A stretch of DNA of 64,000 bases from Pseudomonas putida (GTDB lineage Bacteria > Pseudomonadota > Gammaproteobacteria > Pseudomonadales > Pseudomonadaceae). The first letter of the stretch is position 1; the number at the start of each line of letters is the position of its first letter. This document shows positions 34,438 to 43,446 of the stretch, piece by piece. Under the pieces are notes generated by a model, which saw only the letters and a list, made by a program, of their open reading frames with translations, was not told where the DNA came from and did not search any database. The stretch is taken from NCBI RefSeq assembly GCF_030159595.1, contig NZ_BSKJ01000001.1, positions 682,001-746,000 of the forward strand, given 5' to 3'. The position numbers and the translations under genes are program-made.

Positions 34438-35278
34438 GGTAGCTCCTCTTCAGCAGCCATTGATGCACCACCGTGACCAGCGTCATCAGCCCCACCAGCA
34501 CCATCGCCAGGGCGCTGGCCAGGTTGGGGTCGAGGCTGATGTCGCCGGCCACCAGGCCGGCGATGCGGATCGGCAGTACGTTGAAATTGCCAGTGGTCAA
34601 CGCGTACACGGTGGCGTAGGCACCGAGTGCGTTGGCCAGCAGGATGACGAAGGTGCCCAGCAGTGCCGGGGTCAGTACCGGCAGGCCGATGTGTCGCCAG
34701 TATTGCCAGTGGCTGGCGCCGAGCAGTGCGGCCGACTCGCGCCAGTCTTCACGCAGGGCGTCGAAGGCGGGGTACAGCAGCAACACCCCCAGCGGGATCT
34801 GGAAGTAGGTGTACACCAGGATCAGACCGCTCTTGGAATAGATGCTGAAGTCTTCCAGCAGGCCGACCTGCTTCAGCAACAGGGTCAGCGCGCCGTTGAA
34901 ACCGAGCAGAATGATGAAGGCGAAGGCCAGCGGCACCCCGGCAAAGTTGCTGGTCATGTTGGCGAAGGCACTGACGAAGTCGCGCAGCTTCGAATCCACC
35001 CGGCGTAACGAATAGGCGCCGAGGGTGGCGATGACGATGCCGAACAGGCTCGACCAGAAGCTGATCTCCAGGCTGCGTTGCAGCGCTTGCAGGTAGAACT
35101 TCGAGGCGAACACCTTGCTGAAGTTGTCCACGCCCCAGCCAGCTTCCGATTGCAGGCTGCTCACTGCCACCCAGGCCAGCGGGGCGATCTGGAAAATGAC
35201 GAAGAACACTGCAAACGGCAGCAGGCAGAGCAGGGCCAGGTAGCGGCCACGGGCCCCGCTGCGCTTGGGTGTGGTCAC
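34427..35278 (-). CDS. ABC importer permease, first subunit
   Basis: A 283-residue membrane protein with six predicted spans and an EAA loop DWRESAALLGASHWQYWRHI (near residue 190), PotB/PhnU-like. The start is set at the GTG at 35278 (MTTPKRSGARG), because that codon overlaps the stop of the phosphodiesterase gene (GTGA), and because the membrane domain begins at once. The longer upstream frame is an out-of-frame shadow of the phosphodiesterase gene. Confidence 0.86.
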   Translation of the reverse strand: MTTPKRSGARGRYLALLCLLPFAVFFVIFQIAPLAWVAVSSLQSEAGWGVDNFSKVFASKFYLQALQRSLEISFWSSLFGIVIATLGAYSLRRVDSKLRDFVSAFANMTSNFAGVPLAFAFIILLGFNGALTLLLKQVGLLEDFSIYSKSGLILVYTYFQIPLGVLLLYPAFDALREDWRESAALLGASHWQYWRHIGLPVLTPALLGTFVILLANALGAYATVYALTTGNFNVLPIRIAGLVAGDISLDPNLASALAMVLVGLMTLVTVVHQWLLKRSYHAR

Positions 35279-36081
35279 TTCAACAGCTCCCGGCAGACGG
35301 TCTTGTCGTGCGCAGCGCCAAGCAGCTCGCAGATGGTGCCGCACAGCTCGGTCTGCAGCGGTTTGGCTGCCGGGTCCAGGCTGAAGGCCTCGCCAAAGAC
35401 GAACAGCGGCACTTCGCGCTCCTCGGCCAGCAGGCCGTTGTGCGAGCGGTCGTTGTTCATGCCATGGTCGGCGGTGACCAGTACCTGGTAGCCCTCTTCG
35501 AGCCAGCCCGGCAGGTAGTCGGCCAGCAGGATGTCGACGCTGCGTGCGGCGTTGCGATACTGACTGCTGTCCAGACCGTGGCGGTGGCCAATGTCGTCGA
35601 CGCTCATCGGGTGTACCAGCAGGAAGTTCGGTGCGTGCCGGCGGCGCAGGTATTCGCCATCGGCCAGCAGGTGCGAATCGGGGTAGCGGTCGTCCCAGTA
35701 GAACAGCCCGTGCTGGATCGGCAGCTTCGGCGCGTGGGTGTGGCGGTCGCGCTGCGGGTCGAAGGGCGAGCGGTTGTACAGCTCGCTCATCCAGTGATAG
35801 GCCGCTGCTGCGGTGCCCAGGTTGGCCTCGCGGGCGTAGTGGAACACGCTGCGCTGGTTGGACAGGCGGTTGACGTTGTTGTGCACGATGCCGCTGTCGA
35901 TGGGCGGCACGCCGGTGAGGATGCATTCGTACAGCGGGCGCGACAGCGACGGCAGTTCGCATTCCACGCGGTACAGTGCGGCGCGGTCGGCCTCGACGTA
36001 GGCGTGCAGGTGGCCCATGGCGTGGTGGGCGACCTGGTAGTTGAGGCCGTCGAGCAGGACCAGGATGACGTTGTGTTGCAT
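35275..36081 (-). CDS. Alkaline phosphatase-superfamily phosphodiesterase (NPP-like)
   Basis: A 268-residue enzyme without signal peptide, so it should act in the cytoplasm. It keeps the two-metal site of nucleotide pyrophosphatase/phosphodiesterase and phosphonoacetate-hydrolase relatives: VLLDGLNYQ (D11), the nucleophile region LPSLSRPLYECILTG, VDDIGHRHG and TADHGMNND. The Ser in SLSRP is the likely nucleophile. It lies inside the ABC importer operon between the binding protein and permease genes. The expected role is to cleave a phosphodiester or phosphonate that the importer brings in. AUG at 36081 follows TGGAG. Confidence 0.82.
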   Translation of the reverse strand: MQHNVILVLLDGLNYQVAHHAMGHLHAYVEADRAALYRVECELPSLSRPLYECILTGVPPIDSGIVHNNVNRLSNQRSVFHYAREANLGTAAAAYHWMSELYNRSPFDPQRDRHTHAPKLPIQHGLFYWDDRYPDSHLLADGEYLRRRHAPNFLLVHPMSVDDIGHRHGLDSSQYRNAARSVDILLADYLPGWLEEGYQVLVTADHGMNNDRSHNGLLAEEREVPLFVFGEAFSLDPAAKPLQTELCGTICELLGAAHDKTVCRELLK

Positions 36082-36107
36082 GATTGCTCCAGTCGTAAAC
36101 CGCGTTG

Positions 36108-36203
36108 GCTTCTTCGCGGGTAAACCCGCTCCCACAGGGATATGCGCCAGTTTTGAGCTGTGCGCTGTACCTGTGGGAGCGGGTTCACCCGCGAAAGGGC
36201 CCG
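36108..36203. repeat. Inverted pair of REP elements inside the ABC operon
   Basis: CTTCTTCGCGGGTAAACCCG and its inverted partner lie between the binding-protein gene and the phosphodiesterase gene. A REP pair at this place often lowers transcription of distal genes and stabilises the upstream mRNA, which would fit a higher need for the binding protein. Confidence 0.88.
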
Positions 36204-36228
36204 TCCAGGCGCTAGAGAAACTAGGCCC

Positions 36229-37287
36229 TTACTCCATCTCGATGATCACTTGCTCCTGCCACATCTGCGGCAGTTTCTTCGAGGTCGCTTCCCACGCTTC
36301 GGCATTCTTGATCGGCTGCGCCGCCTTGTACTGCTCGTTTGGCAGCAACTTGGCCTGCACATCCGCCGGCAGCGTCAGGTGCTCGGCACGGATCGGCCGG
36401 GCATGTCCCTTGGCCAGGTTGATCTGCCCAGCATCGCTGAAGATGTATTCACGCGTCAGCTTGGCCGCATTGGGGTGCTTGGCGTATTTGTTGATGATGG
36501 TGGTATAGCCGGAGATCACCGTACCGTCCGACGGGATCAGCACTTCGAAACGCTTGGGGTCGATCTGCTCGCGGTAGCTCAGGCCGTTGAAGTCCCACAC
36601 CACGCCGACCTCGACCTCGCCTTTCTCGATGGTCTGGATGGTCGGGTTGGCCAGCGACAGGCGCTTCTGCTGGGCCAGTTTGGTGAACAGCTGCAGGCCC
36701 GGCGCCACGTTGGTTTCGTCGCCCTTGTAGGCAATGGCCGCCGCCAGTACACCGTTGGCGGCTTGTGCGGCGGTGCCGACGTCACCGATGGCGACCTTGT
36801 ACTTGCCTTTTTCAAGGTCATGCCAGGAAGTCGGGCGTTCGCCCTCCTTCACCAGGTCCTTGTTGATGATGAAGGCAATGGTGCCGGTATAGGCCAGCGC
36901 CCAGTGGCCGTCCTTGTCCTTGGCCCACGCTGGCACCTGGTCCCAGGTGCTTGGCTTGTACGGCTGGCTGACGCCCTTGGTCACGGCGATCGGGCCGAAG
37001 GCGGCGCCCACGTCGCCGATGTCGGCGCTGGCGTTTTCCTTCTCGGCTTCGAACTTGGCAATTTCCTGGGCAGAGCTCATGTCGGTGTCGCTGTGCTTGA
37101 GGCCGTACTTGCTGGCCAGGTCTTCCCAGGTGCCTTTCCAGTTGGCCCAGGCATCGGGCATGCCCACGCTGTTGACGGTGCCTTCCTTGCGGGCGGCATC
37201 TTCCAGGGCCTTGAGGTCCTCGGCCATGGCCGAGGTGCAGAACGCGATGGCCGAACCGAGCAGTGACGCCATGAACAACTTTTTCAT
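36229..37287 (-). CDS. Periplasmic solute-binding protein, AEP/iron-type family
   Basis: A 352-residue periplasmic protein. A signal peptide (MKKLFMASLLGSAIAFCTSA, cleavage after AMA) precedes a type-II binding fold that includes AARKEGTVNSVGMPDAW and AKHPNAAKLTREYIFSDAG. The family contains binding proteins for 2-aminoethylphosphonate, iron and polyamines; the ligand is not fixed by sequence. AAGGAGCTACGG precedes the ATG at 37287. It is the first gene of the operon. A HutC-type half-palindrome lies about 70 bases upstream. Confidence 0.88.
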   Translation of the reverse strand: MKKLFMASLLGSAIAFCTSAMAEDLKALEDAARKEGTVNSVGMPDAWANWKGTWEDLASKYGLKHSDTDMSSAQEIAKFEAEKENASADIGDVGAAFGPIAVTKGVSQPYKPSTWDQVPAWAKDKDGHWALAYTGTIAFIINKDLVKEGERPTSWHDLEKGKYKVAIGDVGTAAQAANGVLAAAIAYKGDETNVAPGLQLFTKLAQQKRLSLANPTIQTIEKGEVEVGVVWDFNGLSYREQIDPKRFEVLIPSDGTVISGYTTIINKYAKHPNAAKLTREYIFSDAGQINLAKGHARPIRAEHLTLPADVQAKLLPNEQYKAAQPIKNAEAWEATSKKLPQMWQEQVIIEME

Positions 37288-37354
37288 CCGTAGCTCCTTG
37301 GGTGGGTGCCTTTTACTGATCGTTGTTATGAGTGAGACCGTTGCCTGGAACCTT

Positions 37355-37366
37355 TGGTCTAGGTCA
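37355..37366. promoter_or_regulatory. Candidate GntR operator near the importer gene
   Basis: TGGTCTAGGTCA resembles the TGGTCTAGACCA operators of HutC-subfamily GntR regulators, with one mismatched base in the right half. It lies 68 bases before the binding-protein start, in the divergent intergenic region. Confidence 0.5.
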
Positions 37367-37587
37367 GCAAACCTTGAGCCAAGGTAGGCCGCTTGCGTGA
37401 CAGTTTGATGTAGGGAAGGGCCTGTACAGGTGACTTCGAGCCCTTGGCAGTACAGCGTAGACCATGCCACAGCCCCGGTTTTGCTGGGCTGGCCCGATTC
37501 TGGCAGTACCCCGTTCGCAGCTTTGTCACGCGATGTTCATCAGCCCTGCCTAGGCTTGCACTATTCTCCAAGTGCCCTGTTCTGGGG

Positions 37588-37601
37588 CTGGACTAGTCCA
37601 G
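37588..37601. promoter_or_regulatory. Perfect palindromic GntR operator candidate
   Basis: CTGGACTAGTCCAG is a perfect 14-base palindrome 15 bases before the GntR start codon, with the TGG-N6-CCA outline of HutC-type operators. It probably mediates autoregulation. Confidence 0.6.
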
Positions 37602-37615
37602 ATAGGTAACCTTTG

Positions 37616-38329
37616 ATGCAGTCGATGCCACCGCGTGCGGTAACAGCCATCTGCCATGCCCTGCAGGAGCAGATCGAGCACGGCCTGCTGGCGCCAGGGG
37701 GCAAGCTGCCAGCCGAGCGCAAGCTTAGCGAGGTGTTCGACACCACGCGCATCACCCTGCGCGAGGCGCTGGCGCAACTGGAGGCCCAGGGCTTGATCTA
37801 CCGTGAAGAGCGCCGTGGCTGGTTTGTCGCGCCCGAGCGGCTGACCTATGACCTGATCGAGCGCAGTCACTTCCATGCCATGGTGCGCGAGCAAGGGCGG
37901 GCGGCCAGTACCGAACTGCTGTCGGCGCGTTTGCAACCGGCCTCGGCAGCAATATGTGCGCGCTTGCAGCTACCGGCGTTGTCCAGCGTGGTGCGTATCT
38001 GCCGGTTGCGGCGGATTGACGGGCGTGCGGTGCTGTATGCCGAGCACTACCTCAACCCCCGGTACTTCCCGGGGATTCTCGAACAGGACCTGGCACAGTC
38101 GCTGACCGAGATATATGGGCGGGTGTATGGCATCCGGTACGGGCAGGTGTGCTTCGAGATCCTGCCGACGGCGTTGCCGGTGGAGGCGGCGGGGGCGTTG
38201 AAGGTGTCGACGGGCAGCCCGGGGCTGCACATCACGCGGGTCAACAGTGATCAGCATGGGCACCTGATCGACTGTGACCTGGAGTACTGGCGGCATGATG
38301 CCATCCGCATTCGTGCCCAGGCGGGTTGA
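37616..38329 (+). CDS. GntR-family regulator (HutC/UTRA), PhnR-like
   Basis: A 237-residue regulator, divergent from the ABC importer. A winged HTH (about residues 10-75: LLAPGGKLPAERKLSEVF, TRITLREALAQLEAQGLI) is followed by a UTRA ligand domain (about 90-235). Regulators of phosphonate importers (PhnR) and other organophosphate systems have this architecture. ATG 37616 follows AGGTAAC; a TTG just upstream is less likely. It should sense the importer's substrate or a breakdown product. Confidence 0.86.
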   Translation: MQSMPPRAVTAICHALQEQIEHGLLAPGGKLPAERKLSEVFDTTRITLREALAQLEAQGLIYREERRGWFVAPERLTYDLIERSHFHAMVREQGRAASTELLSARLQPASAAICARLQLPALSSVVRICRLRRIDGRAVLYAEHYLNPRYFPGILEQDLAQSLTEIYGRVYGIRYGQVCFEILPTALPVEAAGALKVSTGSPGLHITRVNSDQHGHLIDCDLEYWRHDAIRIRAQAG

Positions 38330-38340
38330 TAGTGGATTTT

Positions 38341-38445
38341 GGGGCTGCTTTGCAGCCCATCGCCGGCAAGCCAGCTCCCACAGGTACTGCATTGGCTTCA
38401 GGATCAGTGCAGTACCTGTGGGAGCTGGCTTGCCGGCGATAGGGC
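38341..38445. repeat. Inverted pair of a second REP type
   Basis: GGGGCTGCTTTGCAGCCC precedes ATCGCCGGCAAGCCAGCTCC, and an inverted partner ends CTTGCCGGCGATAGGG. The core GCCGGCAAGCC differs from the GCGGGTAAACCCGC REP, but the CTCCCACAGG tail is shared. It lies between the convergent GntR and MscS genes. Confidence 0.85.
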
Positions 38446-38446
38446 C

Positions 38447-40606
38447 CTAACTGGAGGCACTGGCCTCTGTTGCTCCACCACCTCCGGCAGTCACCACCTG
38501 CACCGACAACCGCGGCGTGGCCAGGTCCAGCCCCGCCTCATCCAGCTGCCGCTTCAGCGCCAGGTTGAACGCCCGCGACACTTCCCACTGCTTGATCGGC
38601 GCGGTCTTGAACCGTGCCCGCAAGATTGCCGACCCCGACTCGAAACTTTCCACCCCCTGCAGCTCCAGCGGCGACCAGATGTTGCGGCGCATCAGCGGGT
38701 CATTGCGCAGCTTTTGTCCCACCTCGCGAATCAGCGTGATCGCCTGGTCGATGTTCATGCTGTGCGGGATCGCCACGCGGAAGATCGCGTAGCCAAACTC
38801 CCGCGAGTAGTTCTTGATGCTCTTGATCTCGCTGAACGGGATGGTATGCACGATGCCGTCGATATCGCGCAGGCGCACGGTACGAATGGTCAGCCCCTCT
38901 ACCGTGCCCAGGTGCCCACCCACGTCCACATAGTCGTCGATGGCCAGCGAGTCCTCAATGATGATGAACAGCCCGGTGATCAGGTCGGCCACCAGCGACT
39001 GTGCGCCAAAGCCGATGGCCAGGCCGATCACACCGGCACCGGCCAGCAGCGGGGTGACGTTCATGCCCATGTTGGCCAGGGCGACGATCACCGCGATGAT
39101 GAAGATGACCACGAACATCACGTTGCGGATCAACGGCATCATGGTTTGCGCGCGGGCGTTGGCCAGGCCCCGGCGCGAGCGCACCAGGGCATGGTGTACG
39201 GCGGTGTCGGCAAGAATCCACACCAGCCAGGCGACGATCAGCGTGCCGGCAAGGCCCAGCAGGCGCAGGCTGATGTCGTGGCCGTCGCCCTCTGCGAAAC
39301 GGATCATCGACAGACCCCACACGCGCAGCCCCAGCTCGATGAATACCAGCCAGATGAACAGGTGCACCAGCAGGTAGCCGAAGTTGCGCAGGCGCTCGGC
39401 ATACACGGCCTGGCGCTTGTTGGCGCGCTTGGGGTTGGCAGCATGGCGGCGTACCAGGCCGTTCAGCACCATGCACACCACCACCAGCACGGTGCACATC
39501 AGTGACTGGCGCAGGGCGGTGCTGGTGTCGCCAGCCGAGACGAAGGTGGCGAACAGCGAGACGGCCACCAGGATCAGCGCCGGAATGAACCAGAAGCTGC
39601 CGAGAATCTCGATGGTGTCGCTCAGGGTCCGCCGGGTCAGTCGCCGCGACAGCGGCTGGTTGCGGATCAGGTGGGCGATGGGGCGGCGGAAGCGCAGGAT
39701 GAACAGCCCGGTGCACAGCGCGGCGATGACGTTGGCCAGGGTCGCCAGGGCATGGGCCAGGTGGGTACCCAGTGCAACCAGCATGCGCGGGTCGCTCATC
39801 GCCTCGCCGAACGCAGCGAAGCTGCCGATCAGCCACAACGGGCGGAATGCCTGGCGCCGCAGGATATGCAGGGCGCGGTGGCGGTGCGGGCCGTCCAGCA
39901 GCGAGAAGGCGATGACGCAGATGGCCGAGAAGCAAGTGCCCACCACCAGCGCGTAGGCCAGCACCATGGCCAGCGATTTGCCTAGCGAAGGCGGCAGCAC
40001 GAAGCTCAGGTACACGGTGAAAACCAACGCCACCAGCCATGGGCCGAGCTTGCGCAAGGCAAAGCGCACCAGGTCCCAGGTGCGCGGGTGCTGAGGCAGT
40101 TCTTCGCTCAGGCCAAAGCGCAGGCGTATCCGGTGGCCGACCCAGTTGAAGGCGTAGGCCAGCACACTCCACACGGCAATGACAGCGGCAAAGCCGAACA
40201 GGATTGCTGGCCACTGGTGCACCGGCACCATCAGTTCGGTCAATTCCGCCTGGGCCTGTTCGATTTCCGCCGCCCAGCGGTGGAAAGGGCTGGCATCGCC
40301 GCTGAACTGTTTTTCGAAATCATGCAGGGCGCCGCCGATCAGCCCGAGCACGCCCTGCTCGACACTGGGTTGCGATTGCTTGGTCGCGTCGCGCAGCTTT
40401 TTCAGGTCGGCCAGCAGCTTGGCCCGCTGTTGGTCGTTTTCCAGGTTCTTGATGACTTCGTCCAGCGACTTGCCCAGCGGCTCGGTGGCCTCCGGTTGTG
40501 CGGGGGCGCTGCCACCCAGCAGGCCGGGCAGGCCCGCCGCCTGTACCGGTGTGATGAACAGCAATAGCAGCAGGAACAGGTAACGCAGGAGGGCAGGCAC
40601 TGGCAA
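38447..40606 (-). CDS. Large MscS-family mechanosensitive channel
   Basis: A 719-residue channel. A signal peptide (residues about 1-23) is followed by a periplasmic helical region and a large membrane domain with about ten spans. The C-terminal MscS core (about 490-719) contains the pore-lining helix LLAGAGVIGLAIGFGAQSLV and the beta domain DYVDVGGHLGTVEGLTIRTV. It is of the YbiO type, opening on osmotic down-shock. The start is a TTG at 40606, supported by GAGG five bases upstream; a GTG two codons later is an alternative. Confidence 0.87.
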   Translation of the reverse strand: MPVPALLRYLFLLLLLFITPVQAAGLPGLLGGSAPAQPEATEPLGKSLDEVIKNLENDQQRAKLLADLKKLRDATKQSQPSVEQGVLGLIGGALHDFEKQFSGDASPFHRWAAEIEQAQAELTELMVPVHQWPAILFGFAAVIAVWSVLAYAFNWVGHRIRLRFGLSEELPQHPRTWDLVRFALRKLGPWLVALVFTVYLSFVLPPSLGKSLAMVLAYALVVGTCFSAICVIAFSLLDGPHRHRALHILRRQAFRPLWLIGSFAAFGEAMSDPRMLVALGTHLAHALATLANVIAALCTGLFILRFRRPIAHLIRNQPLSRRLTRRTLSDTIEILGSFWFIPALILVAVSLFATFVSAGDTSTALRQSLMCTVLVVVCMVLNGLVRRHAANPKRANKRQAVYAERLRNFGYLLVHLFIWLVFIELGLRVWGLSMIRFAEGDGHDISLRLLGLAGTLIVAWLVWILADTAVHHALVRSRRGLANARAQTMMPLIRNVMFVVIFIIAVIVALANMGMNVTPLLAGAGVIGLAIGFGAQSLVADLITGLFIIIEDSLAIDDYVDVGGHLGTVEGLTIRTVRLRDIDGIVHTIPFSEIKSIKNYSREFGYAIFRVAIPHSMNIDQAITLIREVGQKLRNDPLMRRNIWSPLELQGVESFESGSAILRARFKTAPIKQWEVSRAFNLALKRQLDEAGLDLATPRLSVQVVTAGGGGATEASASS

Positions 40607-40644
40607 ATCTACCTCAGGTCAAACGATTGACCGAGTGTAGAGGT

Positions 40645-40812
40645 TTATGTCGGCAGTTTCTCAAGGATCTTCCAGCAGGTGAGGCCGAAGATACCCAAGG
40701 TGCCGATCCACATCATCAGTACACCGATATTGCGCTCGCGCATACTGAAGCCGATGGTCAGCAGCATCAGGAACAGGAACACCGGCACGAACAGGGACAG
40801 AAACGGGGACAT
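40645..40812 (-). CDS. Small two-span membrane protein (55 aa)
   Basis: A 55-residue protein with two hydrophobic helices (SPFLSLFVPVFLFLMLLTIG and GVLMMWIGTLGIFGLTCW) around a charged turn (SMRERNIG). No named family is recognised. AAGGATTGCTGTCC precedes the ATG at 40812; the longer frame has no signal. It lies 39 bases upstream of the MscS gene on the same strand, so the two may share a transcript. Confidence 0.65.
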   Translation of the reverse strand: MSPFLSLFVPVFLFLMLLTIGFSMRERNIGVLMMWIGTLGIFGLTCWKILEKLPT

Positions 40813-40885
40813 GGACAGCAATCCTTTTGCAGTGGGGCCATGTAACAAGCATAGCGGGTAGCGAGTGAAGCGGAATTGACCTTGA

Positions 40886-40994
40886 GCAGGTCCGGCCTCT
40901 TCGCGGGTAAACCCGCTCCCACAGGGACCGCACAGGCCTGAATCCTGTGATCATCCTGTGGGAGCGGGTTTACCCGCGAAGAGGCCGGACCTGC
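40886..40994. repeat. Inverted pair of REP elements, long arms
   Basis: AGCAGGTCCGGCCTCTTCGC and its complement at the far end extend the usual REP arms, giving an almost perfect 44-base inverted repeat (GCAGGTCCGGCCTC... through GCTCCCACAGG). It lies between the small membrane protein gene and apeB. Confidence 0.92.
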
Positions 40995-40999
40995 TTACA

Positions 41000-42289
41000 T
41001 CAAGGCAACTCGCGGCTACGGTAGAAGGCTGTCAGCACCTTCACCAGGTGCGCCAGGTCATGGCTGCCGCACAGCTCGCGAATCGAATGCATGGCAAAGG
41101 TCGGCAAACCGATGTCCACCGTGCGCACACCCAGGTGGCTGGCGGTAATCGGCCCGATGGTCGAACCACAACCCATGTCGCTGCGCACCACAAAGCTCTG
41201 CACCGGTACTTCCTCGGCCATGCACAGGTGGCGGAAGAAGCCGGCGGTTTCGCTGTTGGTGGCGTAGCGCTGGTTGTTGTTCACCTTGATCACCGGCCCG
41301 GCGTTCAGCTTGGGCCCGTGGTTGCCATCGTGCTTGTCGGCGTAGTTGGGGTGCACGCCGTGGGCGTTGTCCGCCGACACCATCAGCGAGCGCTGGATGG
41401 TGCGCACATAAGCGTCGCCATCCGGCAGCAGGCGCTGCAGGGTCTGCTCCAGCATCGGGCCATCGGCGCCGCAGGCCGAGCAGCTGCCGACCTCTTCGTG
41501 GTCGTTGCACACGAGGACGCAGGTCTCGTCGCTGTCAGCAGCCAGCAGGGCTTGCAGGCCGGCGTAGCACGACAGCAGGTTGTCCAGGCGGGCGCCGGCG
41601 ATGAAGTCGCCGTTCAGGCCGATCAGTGCGGCGTCCTGGGTGTCGTAGAAGCTCAACTCGTAGTCCAGCACCACGTCGGCGATCAGTTCGTGCTCACGGG
41701 CCAGTTGCTCGGTGAGCAGGGCGCGGAAGTCGATACGCTCGTCACCCGCCACCTGGGCCAGGATTGGCGGCAGCTCGTTCTGCGGGTTGATTGCCCAGCC
41801 TTCATTGGCGGTGCGGTTCAGGTGGATGGCCAGGTTGGGGATGATCGCGATCGGCAGCTTGAAGTCGATCAGCTGGCTTTCAACCTTGCCGTCACGGCGG
41901 TAGGTGACGCGTCCGGCCAAAGACAGGTCGCGGTCGAACCACGGCGCTAGCAGGGCGCCGCCATACACTTCCACACCCAGTTGCAGGAAGCCCTGGCGCT
42001 GCAGCTCCGGCTGCGGCTTGACCCGCAGGCACGGGCTGTCGGTGTGGGCGCCGACCATGCGGATGCCATTCAGCAGTGGGGCTTGCTTGCCCAGCTTGAT
42101 GGCGATGATCGAGGAGTCGTTACGGGTGACGTAATAGCGGCCGCCAGGCACGGTGGCCCAGCTGTCGCGCTCGTCCAGGCGCTGGTAGCCGGCAGCCTCC
42201 AGACGCTGGGCCAGGCTGGCGGTGGCGTGGAAGGGCGTGGGGGAGGCCTTGAGGAAGTCGATAAGGCCAGTATTCAGTGCGTCGCGCAT
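41000..42289 (-). CDS. apeB: M18 family aspartyl aminopeptidase
   Basis: A 429-residue cytoplasmic metallopeptidase that removes acidic N-terminal residues. The dinuclear zinc ligands and catalytic residues are visible: [35 protein letters not shown] and [10 protein letters not shown]. The length is normal. The ATG at 42289 is preceded by GGAGTGAGCT. It follows the RluA-type gene on the same strand after about 100 bases holding a REP-derived hairpin. Confidence 0.95.
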   Translation of the reverse strand: MRDALNTGLIDFLKASPTPFHATASLAQRLEAAGYQRLDERDSWATVPGGRYYVTRNDSSIIAIKLGKQAPLLNGIRMVGAHTDSPCLRVKPQPELQRQGFLQLGVEVYGGALLAPWFDRDLSLAGRVTYRRDGKVESQLIDFKLPIAIIPNLAIHLNRTANEGWAINPQNELPPILAQVAGDERIDFRALLTEQLAREHELIADVVLDYELSFYDTQDAALIGLNGDFIAGARLDNLLSCYAGLQALLAADSDETCVLVCNDHEEVGSCSACGADGPMLEQTLQRLLPDGDAYVRTIQRSLMVSADNAHGVHPNYADKHDGNHGPKLNAGPVIKVNNNQRYATNSETAGFFRHLCMAEEVPVQSFVVRSDMGCGSTIGPITASHLGVRTVDIGLPTFAMHSIRELCGSHDLAHLVKVLTAFYRSRELP

Positions 42290-42348
42290 AGCTCACTCCA
42301 GACAGCAGTGGCGCGAGTTTAGCGTATTAAGTCGACAATTTGTGTCTG

Positions 42349-42376
42349 CCTCTTCGCGGGGCAAGCCGCGAAGAGG
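42349..42376. repeat. Single REP-derived hairpin
   Basis: CCTCTTCGCGG-GGCAAG-CCGCGAAGAGG has perfect 11-base arms. It is a shortened REP without the CTCCCACAGG tail or an inverted partner, lying between the RluA-type gene and apeB. Confidence 0.75.
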
Positions 42377-42396
42377 CGGGTACAGCCAACCGATAA

Positions 42397-43032
42397 TCAG
42401 AAGGGGGCAGGGCACTCGAACTTCAACCGCTCCCCGGACACCGGGTGGGTAAAGCTCAGCATCGAGGCATGCAGGCACAGTCGCTCGTGGGCCGCCAGCG
42501 CCTCGGGGTTGGCATACAGCCGGTCACCCAGCAGCGGATGCCCGATCGACAGCATGTGCACGCGAAGCTGGTGAGAACGCCCGGTAATCGGCGTCAGTTC
42601 CACCCGGCAGTAATCACCGCAGCGCTCGACGATGCGCCAGAAGGTCAATGCGTGCTTGCCCTGTTCGTGATCCACCACATGCCGCGGCTTGGTTGGCGGG
42701 TCGTAGCGCAGTGGCAGGTCGATGCTGCCGCTGTCCAGCACCGGTTGGCCCCAGCACAACGCGGTGTAGGCCTTTTCGGTTTCGCGGTCGTGAAACTGGC
42801 GCGACAGTTCGCGGTGGCTATCCGCATCGCGGGCCAGCAGGATGATGCCGGAGGTTTCCCAGTCCAGACGGTGCACGATCAGCGCATCGGGGTAACCGTT
42901 TTCCTGCAGGCGGGTGATCAGGCAGTCCTTGTTGTCTTCGGCGCGGCCAGGTACCGACAGCAGCAGGGTCGGTTTGTTGATCACGAGGATGGCGGCGTCT
43001 TCGTGCAGGATCTGGATGTTGGACAGCGGCAT
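42397..43032 (-). CDS. rluA: RluA-family pseudouridine synthase
   Basis: A 211-residue enzyme that converts uridine to pseudouridine in 23S rRNA position 746 and tRNA position 32 if it is RluA proper. The catalytic motif HRLDWETSGIILLA has the essential Asp, and ITGRSHQLRVHMLSIGHP is the conserved end of the fold. The short length without an S4 domain fits RluA rather than RluC or RluD. The start at 43032 (MPLSNIQILHEDAAILVINKP) is the family's usual N terminus. REP DNA precedes it. Confidence 0.82.
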   Translation of the reverse strand: MPLSNIQILHEDAAILVINKPTLLLSVPGRAEDNKDCLITRLQENGYPDALIVHRLDWETSGIILLARDADSHRELSRQFHDRETEKAYTALCWGQPVLDSGSIDLPLRYDPPTKPRHVVDHEQGKHALTFWRIVERCGDYCRVELTPITGRSHQLRVHMLSIGHPLLGDRLYANPEALAAHERLCLHASMLSFTHPVSGERLKFECPAPF

Positions 43033-43062
43033 TGCAGTATCTCTGAGATATCGGGGAAAACC

Positions 43063-43168
43063 ATTGGGGCCGCTTTGCGGCCCATCGCCGGCAAGCCAGC
43101 TCCCACAGGTGCAGCGCGGACCCTGTGGGAGCTTGCTTGCCGGCGATGGGCTGCAAAGCAGCCCCAAT
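43063..43168. repeat. Inverted pair of the second REP type, with long flanking stems
   Basis: ATTGGGGCCGCTTTGCGGCC and the distal ATGGGCTGCAAAGCAGCCCC flank GCCGGCAAGCCAGCTCCCAC and its inverted copy. The whole unit can fold as one long cruciform. It lies between minE and the RluA-type gene. Confidence 0.88.
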
Positions 43169-43188
43169 GATCCAGGCAGGTCGCTGAA

Positions 43189-43443
43189 TCAGCGATCCGG
43201 CAGGGTGATGTTCAGCTCCAGAATCGAGCAGCTGCCCTGGTTTTCCAGCTCGATGTGCACGTCATCGTTGCCGATGTTCACATACTTGCGGATCACTTCC
43301 AGGAGTTCTTTCTGCAGCGCCGGCAGGTAGTCCGGTTCGCTGCGTTGGCCGCGCTCGTGCGCCACGATGATCTGTAGACGCTCTTTCGCTACCGACGCGC
43401 TGGTCTGTTTCTGTCTGCCACGAAAGAAGTCAAAAAGGTTCAT
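43189..43443 (-). CDS. minE: Cell division topological specificity factor MinE
   Basis: An 84-residue protein that drives MinD off the membrane and so produces pole-to-pole oscillation. The N-terminal amphipathic membrane helix (NLFDFFRGR), the MinD-binding stretch [18 protein letters not shown] and the C-terminal dimer domain ([20 protein letters not shown]) are all present. It starts three bases after the minD stop. The order minC-minD-minE is the usual one. Confidence 0.97.
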   Translation of the reverse strand: MNLFDFFRGRQKQTSASVAKERLQIIVAHERGQRSEPDYLPALQKELLEVIRKYVNIGNDDVHIELENQGSCSILELNITLPDR

Positions 43444-43446
43444 GGT

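Noticed and set aside
34427..35962. 511-residue version of the first permease
   Set aside because: The extra N-terminal residues lie in a shadow frame of the phosphodiesterase gene and are not membrane-like. The GTG at 35278 overlaps the upstream stop.
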